Shown here: positions 43,771 through 51,630 of the stretch, piece by piece | How positions within the stretch are numbered: the stretch's first letter is position 1 | Layout: each line of letters opens with the position of its first letter | Assembly (NCBI RefSeq): GCF_030440365.1 | Contig: NZ_CP124050.1 | Location: 744,001-808,000, forward strand | DNA: 64,000 bases | Direction: 5' to 3' | Source of the DNA: [Borrelia] lusitaniae | GTDB taxonomy: Bacteria; Spirochaetota; Spirochaetia; Borreliales; Borreliaceae | Notes under the pieces: generated by a model | Told to the model about the DNA's origin: nothing | The model's input: the letters and a program-made list of their open reading frames with translations, nothing else | Databases searched by the model: none | Position numbers and translations under genes: made by a program

Positions 43771-45855
43771 ATGAAAAAAATGTTACTAATCTTTAGTTTT
43801 TTTCTTATTTTTTTGAATGGATTTCCTCTTAATGCAAGAGAAGTTGATAAGGAAAAATTAAAGGACTTTGTGAATATGGATCTTGAGTTTGTAAATTATA
43901 AAGGTCCTTATGATTCTACAAATACATATGAACAAATAGTAGGTATTGGGGAGTTTTTAGCAAGACCTTTGATCAATTCCAATAGCAATTCAAGTTATTA
44001 TGGCAAATATTTTATTAATAGATTTATTGATGATGGAGATAAAAAATCAAGTGTTGATGTTTTTTCTATTGGCAGTAGGTCGCAGCTTGACAGTATATTA
44101 AATCTGAGAAGAATTCTTACAGGGTATTTAATGAAGTCTTTTGATTATGATAGGTCTAGTGCTGAATTAATTGCTAAGGTTATTACAATATATAATGCTG
44201 TTTATAGGGGAGATTTGGATTATTATAAAGGGTTTTATATTGAGGCTGCTTTGAAGTCTTTAACCCAAGAAAATGCAGGTCTTTCTAGGGTGTACAGTCA
44301 ATGGGCTGGCAAAACGCAAATATTTATTCCTCTCAAAAAGAATATTTTATCTGGAAATGTTGAATCTGATGTTGATATTGACAGTTTAGTTACAGATAAG
44401 GTAGTAGCATCTCTTTTAAGTGAGAATGAAGCAGGTGTTAACTTTGCAAGAGATATTACAGATATTCAAGGTGAAACTCATAAAGCAGATCAAGATAAAA
44501 TTGATATTGAATTAGATAATATTCATGAAAGTGATTCCAATATAACAGAAACTATTGAGAATTTAAGAGATCAGCTTGAAAAGGCTACAGATGAAGAGCA
44601 TAAAAAAGAGATTGAAAGTCAAGTTGATGCAAAAAAGAAACAAAAAGAAGAACTAGATGAAAAGGCAATCAATATTGATAAAGCTCAACAAAAATTAGAT
44701 TCTTTTGAGGATAATTTAGATATTCAAAGGGATACTGTTAGAGAGAAGATTCAAGAAGATATTGACGAAATTAATAAGGAAAAGAATTTGCCAAAACCTG
44801 GTGATGTAAGTTCTCCTAAAGTTGATAAGCAGCTTCAGATAAAAGAGAGCTTAGAAGATTTGCAGGAGCAGCTTAAAGAAACTAGTGATGAAAATCAAAA
44901 AAGAGAAATTGAAAAGCAAATTGAAATCAAAAAAAGCGATGAAGAACTTTTAAAAAGTAAAGATAGTAAAGCATTAGATCTTAATCGAGAATTAAATTCT
45001 AAAGCTTCTAGTAGAGAAAAAAATAATGGCAAGCAAGAAGAAATAATCAAAGAAGGGAAAACCCATTCAAATTTAGATGATTTAAATAATGTTAAAAAAC
45101 TGGCTATGCCAGAAGATCAAGGATTATCTAAGGATGATAAATTAGATGATAAAGAAAAATTAAAACCTGTTTCTGAGATTAATAAAGTAGATGAAATTTC
45201 TAAGTCTAGCAAAAATGGGGCTGATGAATCGTACCCTTCAGATAAGCCTTCTTATGGCGATATTGATTCAAAAGAGAGTGCAGATAACAAAGCTGCTAAT
45301 CTAGAAAAACTCAATTCTCAAATTGAAAGTCAACCTATTTCTTTAAATGAAGATTTAACTGCTATGTCTATAGATTCTAGTATGCCTGTATTTTTAGAGG
45401 TTATTGATCCAATTACAAATTTAGGAACGCTTCAACTTATTGATTTAAATACCGGTGTTAAGCTTAAAGAAAGTGCTCAGCAGGGTATTCAGCGATATGG
45501 AATTTATGAGCGTGAGAAAGATTTGGTTGTTATTAAGATGGATTCAGGAAAAGCTAAACTTCAGATACTTGATAAACTTGAAGATTTAAAAGTGATCTCG
45601 GAATCTAATTTTGAGATTAATAAAAATTCATCTCTTTATGTTGACTCCAAAATGATTTTAGTAGTTGTTAATGATAATAGTAATGCTTGGAGATTGGCTA
45701 AATTTTCTCCTAAAAATTTAGGTGAGTTTATTCTCTCAGAGGATAAAATTTTACCTTTTACTAGCTTTTCTGTGAGAAAGAATTTTATTTATTTGCAAGA
45801 TGAGTTTAAAAACTTGATTGTTTTAGATTCAAGCACTTTGAAGAAAGTTAAATAA
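43771..45855 (+). CDS. p83/100 antigen (periplasmic/membrane-vesicle protein)
   Basis: The 694-residue p83/100 antigen, an immunodominant Borrelia protein used in Lyme serology (established knowledge). Signal peptide MLLIFSFFLIFLNGFPLNA, cleaved near NAR. Residues 25-190 are a conserved head (DMLEF-type VNYKGPYDSTNTYEQIVGIG). Residues about 235-520 are a Glu/Lys/Asp-rich coiled coil with two imperfect copies of one unit, near IENLRDQLEKATDEEHKKE and LEDLQEQLKETSDENQKRE. The C-terminal 160 residues form a beta-rich domain (VFLEVIDPITNLGTLQLIDL). Its molecular role is unknown. A hairpin terminator follows. Confidence 0.96.
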   Translation: MKKMLLIFSFFLIFLNGFPLNAREVDKEKLKDFVNMDLEFVNYKGPYDSTNTYEQIVGIGEFLARPLINSNSNSSYYGKYFINRFIDDGDKKSSVDVFSIGSRSQLDSILNLRRILTGYLMKSFDYDRSSAELIAKVITIYNAVYRGDLDYYKGFYIEAALKSLTQENAGLSRVYSQWAGKTQIFIPLKKNILSGNVESDVDIDSLVTDKVVASLLSENEAGVNFARDITDIQGETHKADQDKIDIELDNIHESDSNITETIENLRDQLEKATDEEHKKEIESQVDAKKKQKEELDEKAINIDKAQQKLDSFEDNLDIQRDTVREKIQEDIDEINKEKNLPKPGDVSSPKVDKQLQIKESLEDLQEQLKETSDENQKREIEKQIEIKKSDEELLKSKDSKALDLNRELNSKASSREKNNGKQEEIIKEGKTHSNLDDLNNVKKLAMPEDQGLSKDDKLDDKEKLKPVSEINKVDEISKSSKNGADESYPSDKPSYGDIDSKESADNKAANLEKLNSQIESQPISLNEDLTAMSIDSSMPVFLEVIDPITNLGTLQLIDLNTGVKLKESAQQGIQRYGIYEREKDLVVIKMDSGKAKLQILDKLEDLKVISESNFEINKNSSLYVDSKMILVVVNDNSNAWRLAKFSPKNLGEFILSEDKILPFTSFSVRKNFIYLQDEFKNLIVLDSSTLKKVK

Positions 45856-45887
45856 TTTTGCACTTTGATTGAATTTGTATAAATTGA

Positions 45888-45920
45888 AAAAAAGCTAAAA
45901 ACTTTGTTTTTAGCTTTTTT
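45888..45920. terminator. Bidirectional terminator of p83/100 and the tRNA pair
   Basis: AAAAAAGCTAAAAAC at 45888-45902 pairs exactly with 45906-45920 over a 3-base loop, ending in a T-run on both strands. It stops p83/100 on plus and the tRNA-Arg/tRNA-Pro transcript on minus. Confidence 0.85.
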
Positions 45921-45936
45921 AATTTTAAATATTTTT

Positions 45937-46009
45937 TCGGGATGGTGGGATTCGAACTCACGATCCCCTGCTCCCAAAGCAGGTGCCTTAGCCACTAGGC
46001 CACATCCCG
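45937..46009 (-). tRNA. tRNA-Pro (anticodon TGG)
   Basis: A 73-base cloverleaf on the minus strand. CGGGATG pairs with CATCCCG; the anticodon arm CCTGC-TTTGGGA-GCAGG carries TGG; the T arm contains GAGTTCGAATC. The discriminator is A and CCA is not encoded. It follows tRNA-Arg by 7 bases in the same transcript. Confidence 0.95.
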
Positions 46010-46016
46010 AATGAAG

Positions 46017-46090
46017 CGCACCAATTAGGACTCGAACCTAAAACCTACAGATTAGAAGTCTGTTGCTCTATCCAATTGAGCTATTGGTGC
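46017..46090 (-). tRNA. tRNA-Arg (anticodon TCT)
   Basis: A 74-base cloverleaf on the minus strand. GCACCAA pairs with TTGGTGC; the anticodon arm ACAGA-CTTCTAA-TCTGT carries TCT, reading AGA, the dominant Arg codon of this AT-rich genome. The discriminator is G. Confidence 0.96.
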
Positions 46091-46109
46091 ATTTTAAACG
46101 CTAATGATG

Positions 46110-46138
46110 AGTATATCATTTTGAAAAATCCTTGTCAA
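46110..46138 (-). promoter_or_regulatory. Strong promoter of the tRNA-Arg/tRNA-Pro unit
   Basis: On the minus strand a perfect TTGACA (46138-46133), 17 bases and TATACT (46115-46110), 20 bases before tRNA-Arg. This is the best -35/-10 pair in the window. Confidence 0.85.
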
Positions 46139-46201
46139 TAAATTCTAGATATCTTTACTTTGTATGTTTTTTTATTTCTGTTTTGTGTTTATAATTTTTT
46201 T

Positions 46202-46819
46202 ATGATCAATCTTGATTTGATTGTTGATGAAACTTTGCTTAGATATCCTGATGTTAAACCTTTTTTAAATTATAAAAATAATTATGAGCTTTTAATAATG
46301 GTGATTTTAAGTGCAAGAACAACAGATAATTTGGTGAATAAAATTTCTCCATATCTTTTTGAAAGGTATGGCAATTTTGAAAGTTTATCAAGAGCAAATG
46401 TGAGAGATGTTGAAAAATTAATTTATAAGACCGGTTTTTATTCAAGGAAAGCTAAAAATATTGTAAATTGTTCTATTGATATTTTGGAAAAATTTAATGG
46501 TGTTATTCCAAATAATATTTTTGATCTTGTTAAGTTACCCGGAGTAGGTCGAAAGACAGCAAATGTTATTCTTGGATCTGTTTACAATAAGCCCGCAATT
46601 ATTGTAGATACTCATTTTAGCAGAGTTATTACAAGGCATGCTCTTTCTTTAGAAAATTCTCCTATTAAGATTGAACTGGATCTAAAAAGAAGAATAGAAC
46701 CTTGTAAGCAGTATAGATTTTCTATGGCTATCAATAAGCATGGAAGAGAAATTTGTACTTCTAGAAGTGCAAGTTGTGTTAATTGTTTTTTAGAAAAATT
46801 TGCCCCAAGAGTTTGTTAA
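46202..46819 (+). CDS. nth: Endonuclease III
   Basis: A 205-residue DNA glycosylase/AP lyase for oxidised pyrimidines. The helix-hairpin-helix LPGVGRKTANVILG holds catalytic Lys118, and Asp136 lies in VDTHFSRV. The C-terminal iron-sulfur ligands are C185, C192, C195 and C205: spacing C-x6-C-x2-C-x9-C instead of the usual x5 at the end. The frame opens at a TTG at 46160 with a hydrophobic lead that the family does not have, so the ATG at 46202 is preferred. Confidence 0.95.
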   Translation: MINLDLIVDETLLRYPDVKPFLNYKNNYELLIMVILSARTTDNLVNKISPYLFERYGNFESLSRANVRDVEKLIYKTGFYSRKAKNIVNCSIDILEKFNGVIPNNIFDLVKLPGVGRKTANVILGSVYNKPAIIVDTHFSRVITRHALSLENSPIKIELDLKRRIEPCKQYRFSMAINKHGREICTSRSASCVNCFLEKFAPRVC

Positions 46820-46828
46820 TTTTTTTAG

Positions 46829-47689
46829 TTAAGATGATATTAAATGTTTCATTTTTTTCCTAAGCTTTAAATTTATTATTGCTAATATTATGTTTATACC
46901 TATTAATATGAATAGAGGATTGATCCATATCCATAGATATTTATTACCCATTTCCATATAGTTTAGTAGTTCTCCAAGACTAGGATATAGATTTTTATCT
47001 TGTTTTTGTAAAAAGCTTACCACCTCGAAAGTAGTAAGACTTCTTGCCATTTGTAATGGGATTATGGATGATATTGATGAGAATACTTCTGGAAAAATGT
47101 GGCGCAATATTATTTTAATTTTACTTGCTCCCATAATTTCACTGGCTTTAACATAATCTAAATTTTTTATTATCAATGTATTGTTTCTTGCAATAAAAGC
47201 GAACCTAATCCACCCATGAATCAATGCCAATAGTGTTGCTGTTTGAATCATATTGTAAGTTTTTTGGTTTAAAAAGTAGTAAAAAACTAAAGATACAATA
47301 TAAAAAAAGGGTAACGTTTGTAATGCTTCGATTAATTTTGAAATTAGCATGCAAATTTCAAAATTAAGCATGCCAATTATTGCTCCAATAAAGATTCCAA
47401 TTGCTGCTGAAATTGTTGCGTAGCTTAGTGAAAGCAGAATAGAGTTTCTGGTTGCAAGTATTAGTCTTGCCATAATATCTCTTCCCATTTTGTCGATTCC
47501 TAGTGGATTGTCTTTTGTGGGTGGCATAGGCATTTTTTCGATAGGTTTTAAATAAACTTTATTTGGATCTTTTTTGTAGATTGCAATTTTTGAATTTTCA
47601 TTAACCAGTGCTGGAGTAATGATTAACAATACAGTAAATATGCCAAAGAGTATAATATAAATTTTTTTTACTATTATATCTACTTTCAT
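46829..47689 (-). CDS. ABC transporter permease, OppC/DppC type
   Basis: A 286-residue inner membrane permease of the binding-protein-dependent type. About six helices; the cytosolic EAA loop is ASEIMGASKIKIILRHIFP, and the periplasmic opening has the OppC-like NPLGIDKMGRDIMARLI. It pairs with the OppB-type gene whose stop overlaps its start by one base. No ATPase or binding protein lies beside them, so these must come from elsewhere. The peptide or other substrate is not known. It is separate from the main Borrelia opp operon. Confidence 0.88.
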   Translation of the reverse strand: MKVDIIVKKIYIILFGIFTVLLIITPALVNENSKIAIYKKDPNKVYLKPIEKMPMPPTKDNPLGIDKMGRDIMARLILATRNSILLSLSYATISAAIGIFIGAIIGMLNFEICMLISKLIEALQTLPFFYIVSLVFYYFLNQKTYNMIQTATLLALIHGWIRFAFIARNNTLIIKNLDYVKASEIMGASKIKIILRHIFPEVFSSISSIIPLQMARSLTTFEVVSFLQKQDKNLYPSLGELLNYMEMGNKYLWIWINPLFILIGINIILAIINLKLRKKMKHLISS

Positions 47690-48672
47690 TAATTTAGAAT
47701 GTCCTTATATGGGTTTATTTTATAAATCAGTATATCTGTTATTATATTTGGAATAAGCATAATGAAAACACCAATAAAAATCAAATCCTTAGAGATAGCA
47801 TAATCGTTGAATTTTAAAGCATTTAAATATAATGCTCCAATTCCATCAATTTCAAACATTGATTCAATCATTGATGCTCCAAAAAAAGCAGTTGTAAGAA
47901 TAGGCCTCATGTTTGTAATTAATGGTGTTATTGATGCAATTAATCCATGTTTTAAGATTATTTGTAATTTATTTATTCCTCTTGATTGTGCAGCTTTTAT
48001 GTAAAATTCTGATAAAGTTTTATCAAGAGCTTGTTTAAAAATTACAGAATTAAATATGAAAAATGAAAAAAACCATGCAAATCCACCCATTATTAAATTT
48101 TTTGGATTTAAATTAAGGTAATATATTAAAGACAATATTAAAAACACTGTTAAGTTTCTTGGCATGGAGTGGAGTAATATCATTAAATATTCTAGAAAAT
48201 TGTTTAGTAGGTTATTTTTTATATAAATTTTCCAAATTATAATAAATACTATTGCTATAATATAAGAGAGCAGGGCGCCTGGAATTGAAATTTTTAAAGT
48301 ATTGAATAATTTATTAAAAATTATTTTAGTGGTTGGCTTTCCTTTGCTTAGCAAAGAGTACCGATAATCACCCCATAGTATTCCTTGATTTTTTGTTTTG
48401 TATATTATATATGAATTGCCAGCTATATGCTTTAAAAAGCAATTTTTTTCTAATTTTGTTGACTTAGGATTGAAGTCATGTATTAGGGTATATCTTTCTA
48501 TGCTTTTGTATATTCCAATGTATTGTAAGTAATTTTTTAGGATATTTGTTTTAATAAAAGGAGTATGATGTTGTTCATTTGAAAAAAAATTCACTAACGA
48601 TACGCAAAAAAATGATGCACAAATTAAATTAATTAATAAATATACTATATTTTTTAGAAAAAATATTTTCAA
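47689..48672 (-). CDS. ABC transporter permease, OppB/DppB type
   Basis: A 327-residue permease, partner of the OppC-type gene. An N-terminal helix (about 8-28), a long periplasmic stretch unlike ordinary OppB (about 30-120), then five helices with the EAA loop AAQSRGINKLQIILKHGL and the family AFFGASMIESMFEIDGIGALYLNAL. The large soluble part with ERYTLIHDFNPKSTK is divergent. It starts 7 bases after the FtsB-like gene. Orphan permease pairs can share ATPases with other systems. Confidence 0.87.
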   Translation of the reverse strand: MKIFFLKNIVYLLINLICASFFCVSLVNFFSNEQHHTPFIKTNILKNYLQYIGIYKSIERYTLIHDFNPKSTKLEKNCFLKHIAGNSYIIYKTKNQGILWGDYRYSLLSKGKPTTKIIFNKLFNTLKISIPGALLSYIIAIVFIIIWKIYIKNNLLNNFLEYLMILLHSMPRNLTVFLILSLIYYLNLNPKNLIMGGFAWFFSFFIFNSVIFKQALDKTLSEFYIKAAQSRGINKLQIILKHGLIASITPLITNMRPILTTAFFGASMIESMFEIDGIGALYLNALKFNDYAISKDLIFIGVFIMLIPNIITDILIYKINPYKDILN

Positions 48673-48678
48673 TAAATA

Positions 48679-49137
48679 CTAATCCTTGGAGTTTTTGGAA
48701 GTAATTTTATTATTTTTTGTAATTTTTTTGGTTTGAATAATACAACTTGATAAAAAATAATAAATTAAACCTATTGCTATTGATATAAAGTAAAAATTTT
48801 TATTTTTGGAAAGAGGGTTTTGTAGGGCCAATATTTGCCCTTGGTTATATTGATCTTTATTGTTGTTGATTTTTATTACTGTTGATTTTTTTGGGTAATA
48901 TCCTAATTTGTTGGCTTCTTTTAGAATTTCTGATTTAGATACTTGTAAATTAATATATCTTGCTTTTAATTTTTTTTGAATTTCTTTTAGTTTTTCGATG
49001 TGATTTTTTATTAATGTTAAGTTGTTATTCAATTTTTGATAATTAACAAATCCTCTCTCTCCAAATATGGGAGCTATTATAAAGTAGCTTAGTATTCCTG
49101 AGTAAAAAGACATTGCAATTTTTTTATAAATAGTCAT
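48679..49137 (-). CDS. FtsB/DivIC-like small membrane protein
   Basis: A 152-residue protein with an N-terminal membrane segment (about residues 8-24), a coiled coil (about 33-75, NNLTLIKNHIEKLKEIQKKL), and EILKEANKLGYYPKKSTVI, which matches the end motif of FtsB/DivIC septum proteins (A-x2-LGY-x-P/K). Unlike those proteins it continues with a second membrane segment (about 115-133) and a basic tail. FtsB/DivIC link the divisome parts; the similarity is suggestive and not proven. It heads the two permease genes. Confidence 0.65.
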   Translation of the reverse strand: MTIYKKIAMSFYSGILSYFIIAPIFGERGFVNYQKLNNNLTLIKNHIEKLKEIQKKLKARYINLQVSKSEILKEANKLGYYPKKSTVIKINNNKDQYNQGQILALQNPLSKNKNFYFISIAIGLIYYFLSSCIIQTKKITKNNKITSKNSKD

Positions 49138-49238
49138 ATAGCTTGTAATTATATTCTTAATATACTATATTTACAAGTAGTTAAAGTTGATTTAGATTGT
49201 AATTATTATACTGAGTGGTTTTGGAGAGCAAGTTTTAC

Positions 49239-50378
49239 ATGAAGGAAAGTATCTTTTTTATCAAAGAAGGTCCCAAAGAAGTTGATTTTGATATAGAAAA
49301 AGTCTTTTTAAGAAATGAGTCTGTTGAGATTATTCCTACGGCCTCAGATAATCTTAAAATTTTTTTAGATGAGAAACTGTTAAAACTCGATAATATATTA
49401 AAAGAAAGACATGGTGAATTAATTAATTGTTTAAAGGATGTGGAGCTTCGAGTTGAGAGGGTTGAAAAAGAAATGCTTGATAATGGGCTTAAGCTTGTTC
49501 AAAGAGATTTTATTGCTTCTGATTTGAAAGATTTTGAAAAAAAGTCGTCTGAGAGTGAGGATTCATTTTCAAAAAAAGAAGGCAATTTGCCCAATATTTC
49601 TATTGATAAAGAAGAATTAGATGCACTGCTTGAAGGCATTAATTATGTTCCAAAAGAAAGTGAAGGGGTTCAGTATGATGTTGAATTTAATAGAGATAAA
49701 GATTTTGATTTGACTAGCAATTTGCATGTGGCTGATAATTTTTCTAATTCTTCTGTTGAAAAAGAAGGGATTGGTGTTGGCAGTGATAATTTGTCCTTAG
49801 AAAATATCGAATTAAGCAATCGTAACGATCATAATGAAAAATTGGAGAGCTTTGTAGATAATAAACAACATTTGGATTTAATTGATAAGGATGGCAATAT
49901 TGAGCTTGAGAACAGTGTTAATTCTACGATTCTTAAGAGCTCTTCTGGTGAAAATCTTGAGTTAAAGGAATTTGATGATTTTGAAAACATTTTAAAAGAC
50001 GACTTAGATTCTCAAGTTATTGGGGACTCTTTTCCTAATGATGCAGAGAAAAATTTGCGTGATAATTTGAGAGATGGAGCAGATCAAGACCCAAGTAATA
50101 ATATTGCTAATTGCGAAAAACCTAGTTTTAAAAATATAACTGAGGATAATTCTCTTTCTCATTTTAACTTTAATGATGTTGAAAAGGTTGTGAGCAAATT
50201 TAATGCTGAAGAGTCTTTAAGTAATGTTGTGCTAAATAGCGATGAAAAAGCCATATTAATAAATTTCATTGATAGGGTAGAAACTGAGCTTGAGTTAAAT
50301 CCTAATAGAAATAATTTTAAAATTAGACAAGAGTATGAAGTTTTAAAAAAAGTTAAATTTTTACTTACTAAAGGTTAG
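49239..50378 (+). CDS. Acidic hypothetical protein with a coiled-coil start
   Basis: A 379-residue protein without signal peptide or membrane segment. Residues 1-110 are a conserved-looking helical part (FLDEKLLKLDNILKERHGEL and LKDVELRVERVEKE); residues 110-320 are low-complexity and strongly acidic (many DN, EN, SS, LE); residues 330-379 form a compact C-terminal domain (KAILINFIDRVETELELNPN). The GTG at 49215 is in frame, but GGAGAG lies about 10 bases before the ATG at 49239. No family is recognised. It is the only gene in its direction here. Confidence 0.75.
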   Translation: MKESIFFIKEGPKEVDFDIEKVFLRNESVEIIPTASDNLKIFLDEKLLKLDNILKERHGELINCLKDVELRVERVEKEMLDNGLKLVQRDFIASDLKDFEKKSSESEDSFSKKEGNLPNISIDKEELDALLEGINYVPKESEGVQYDVEFNRDKDFDLTSNLHVADNFSNSSVEKEGIGVGSDNLSLENIELSNRNDHNEKLESFVDNKQHLDLIDKDGNIELENSVNSTILKSSSGENLELKEFDDFENILKDDLDSQVIGDSFPNDAEKNLRDNLRDGADQDPSNNIANCEKPSFKNITEDNSLSHFNFNDVEKVVSKFNAEESLSNVVLNSDEKAILINFIDRVETELELNPNRNNFKIRQEYEVLKKVKFLLTKG

Positions 50379-50507
50379 AGAATCTATTCTTTTAAATTCT
50401 ATTTTATTTTTCTATAAAAATTTTTAAATTAATTTTTAAGTCGAATGGTTTTTTGATTTTAGCTAACATTTTAATTTTCATTTAAAAGACAAACTTATTA
50501 GCAAAGC

Positions 50508-50543
50508 TAAACAACATTTTATCTTTTGATAAAATGTTGTTTA
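50508..50543. terminator. 16-bp stem between convergent genes
   Basis: Bases 50508-50523 are the exact reverse complement of 50528-50543 around TTTT. It sits between convergent genes and should stop both, though no long T-run follows. The 16-mer ATGTTGTTTATTGCCA beginning at 50534 also occurs at 34400-34415. Confidence 0.65.
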
Positions 50544-50600
50544 TTGCCATGTTTACATTTTGATTATATTTATATTTATTTTTTTAAATATATAGCAAGA

Positions 50601-51614
50601 TTAATCTACATTGTTTTGATTATCATGGTGATCTTCTTGATTGTCATTGCTAGAAACATTATTTTCTTCTTTTAGTTTTTTTTCTAAGTTGAATACGTCA
50701 AAAAAAGTCCATTTGCTAGTTGTGTAGTAATATTCATCTTTATCTTTTTTGATTAATATATCTTTGTCATTTTCTTCGTTTTTATTAAAGTAAACTTCAA
50801 TATTATTAACACTTTTATTGCTCCATTTGATTTCAATTTTATATTGAAGTTTATAGTCATCTATTTTAGATTTATCAATTTCAAGTCCATCAGCTTTAAA
50901 TTCGGCAATAATATTTAAAGGTCTTTCTTTTGGCATTTTTTGGTTATTTAAAAAATAAAGGCCGTCTTTAGTGGTAATCTCATAGCTATTATTTATATTA
51001 TTTTCATTTTCTTTGTTTGGTTGTATCATTATTTTAAATGATAAATTTTCTAATTTTGTGTTTTTTTCTTGAAATAATGTAGTATCTGAAAATGTATTAT
51101 AAGAATTCCCTTTGTATGATAAGAAAATATTTTTTGTTAAGTAAACATTTTCGTCACTACCTTTAATGTATGCCAGTCTTGAGTCGCCTTCTCCTGGTTT
51201 TCCAACAAAAATTTCTGTTAACAGTTTATTATTATTGTCAAATAATTTAAAGCTTGGATTTTCTCCTATTCCTAGTTCTTTGTGTTTTTTTTGGTCTCTG
51301 CTTACAAGTTTATTTTTTTGAAGCTCGTCTAATGCTTTTACTAGAGAATTAACTTTTTTATTGTCAACGGGAATATTTTGTTTGTTGTATGTTAGCGTCC
51401 AATCTTTACCAAGTTTTGTTAGTGTTCCTTCAAGCTCTGTTTCAATTTTAGAAATTAAATTCGAGTCAAAATCAAAAAATTTTTCTTCCAGGATCCTTGC
51501 TACTTTATTTTCATTTGAAAAAATTATTCCCAATAAGAATGTAGATGTTAGCATTATTATTATCAATATTTTTATTTTTTCTTTATTGATTGAGAATATT
51601 TTTGGTTTTGTCAT
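50601..51614 (-). CDS. DUF4340-type periplasmic protein of the Gld-like transporter
   Basis: A 337-residue protein anchored by one N-terminal helix (about 14-30, IKILIIIMLTSTFLLGIIF). The rest faces the periplasm and has the DUF4340 pattern: WTLTYNKQNIPVDNKKVNSL, then HKELGIGENPSFKL and EIFVGKPGEGDSRLAYIKG. DUF4340 genes commonly lie next to GldG. The frame is open from 51671, but GGAG 6 bases before the ATG at 51614 decides the start. It ends the transporter operon, 17 bases behind the GldG-like gene. Asn/Asp-rich tail. Confidence 0.82.
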   Translation of the reverse strand: MTKPKIFSINKEKIKILIIIMLTSTFLLGIIFSNENKVARILEEKFFDFDSNLISKIETELEGTLTKLGKDWTLTYNKQNIPVDNKKVNSLVKALDELQKNKLVSRDQKKHKELGIGENPSFKLFDNNNKLLTEIFVGKPGEGDSRLAYIKGSDENVYLTKNIFLSYKGNSYNTFSDTTLFQEKNTKLENLSFKIMIQPNKENENNINNSYEITTKDGLYFLNNQKMPKERPLNIIAEFKADGLEIDKSKIDDYKLQYKIEIKWSNKSVNNIEVYFNKNEENDKDILIKKDKDEYYYTTSKWTFFDVFNLEKKLKEENNVSSNDNQEDHHDNQNNVD

Positions 51615-51630
51615 AAACACTCCTTTATTT

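Noticed and set aside
46160..46201. Hydrophobic N-terminal extension of endonuclease III
   Set aside because: The family starts without it; the ATG at 46202 gives the normal length, and a membrane lead makes no sense for a DNA repair enzyme.
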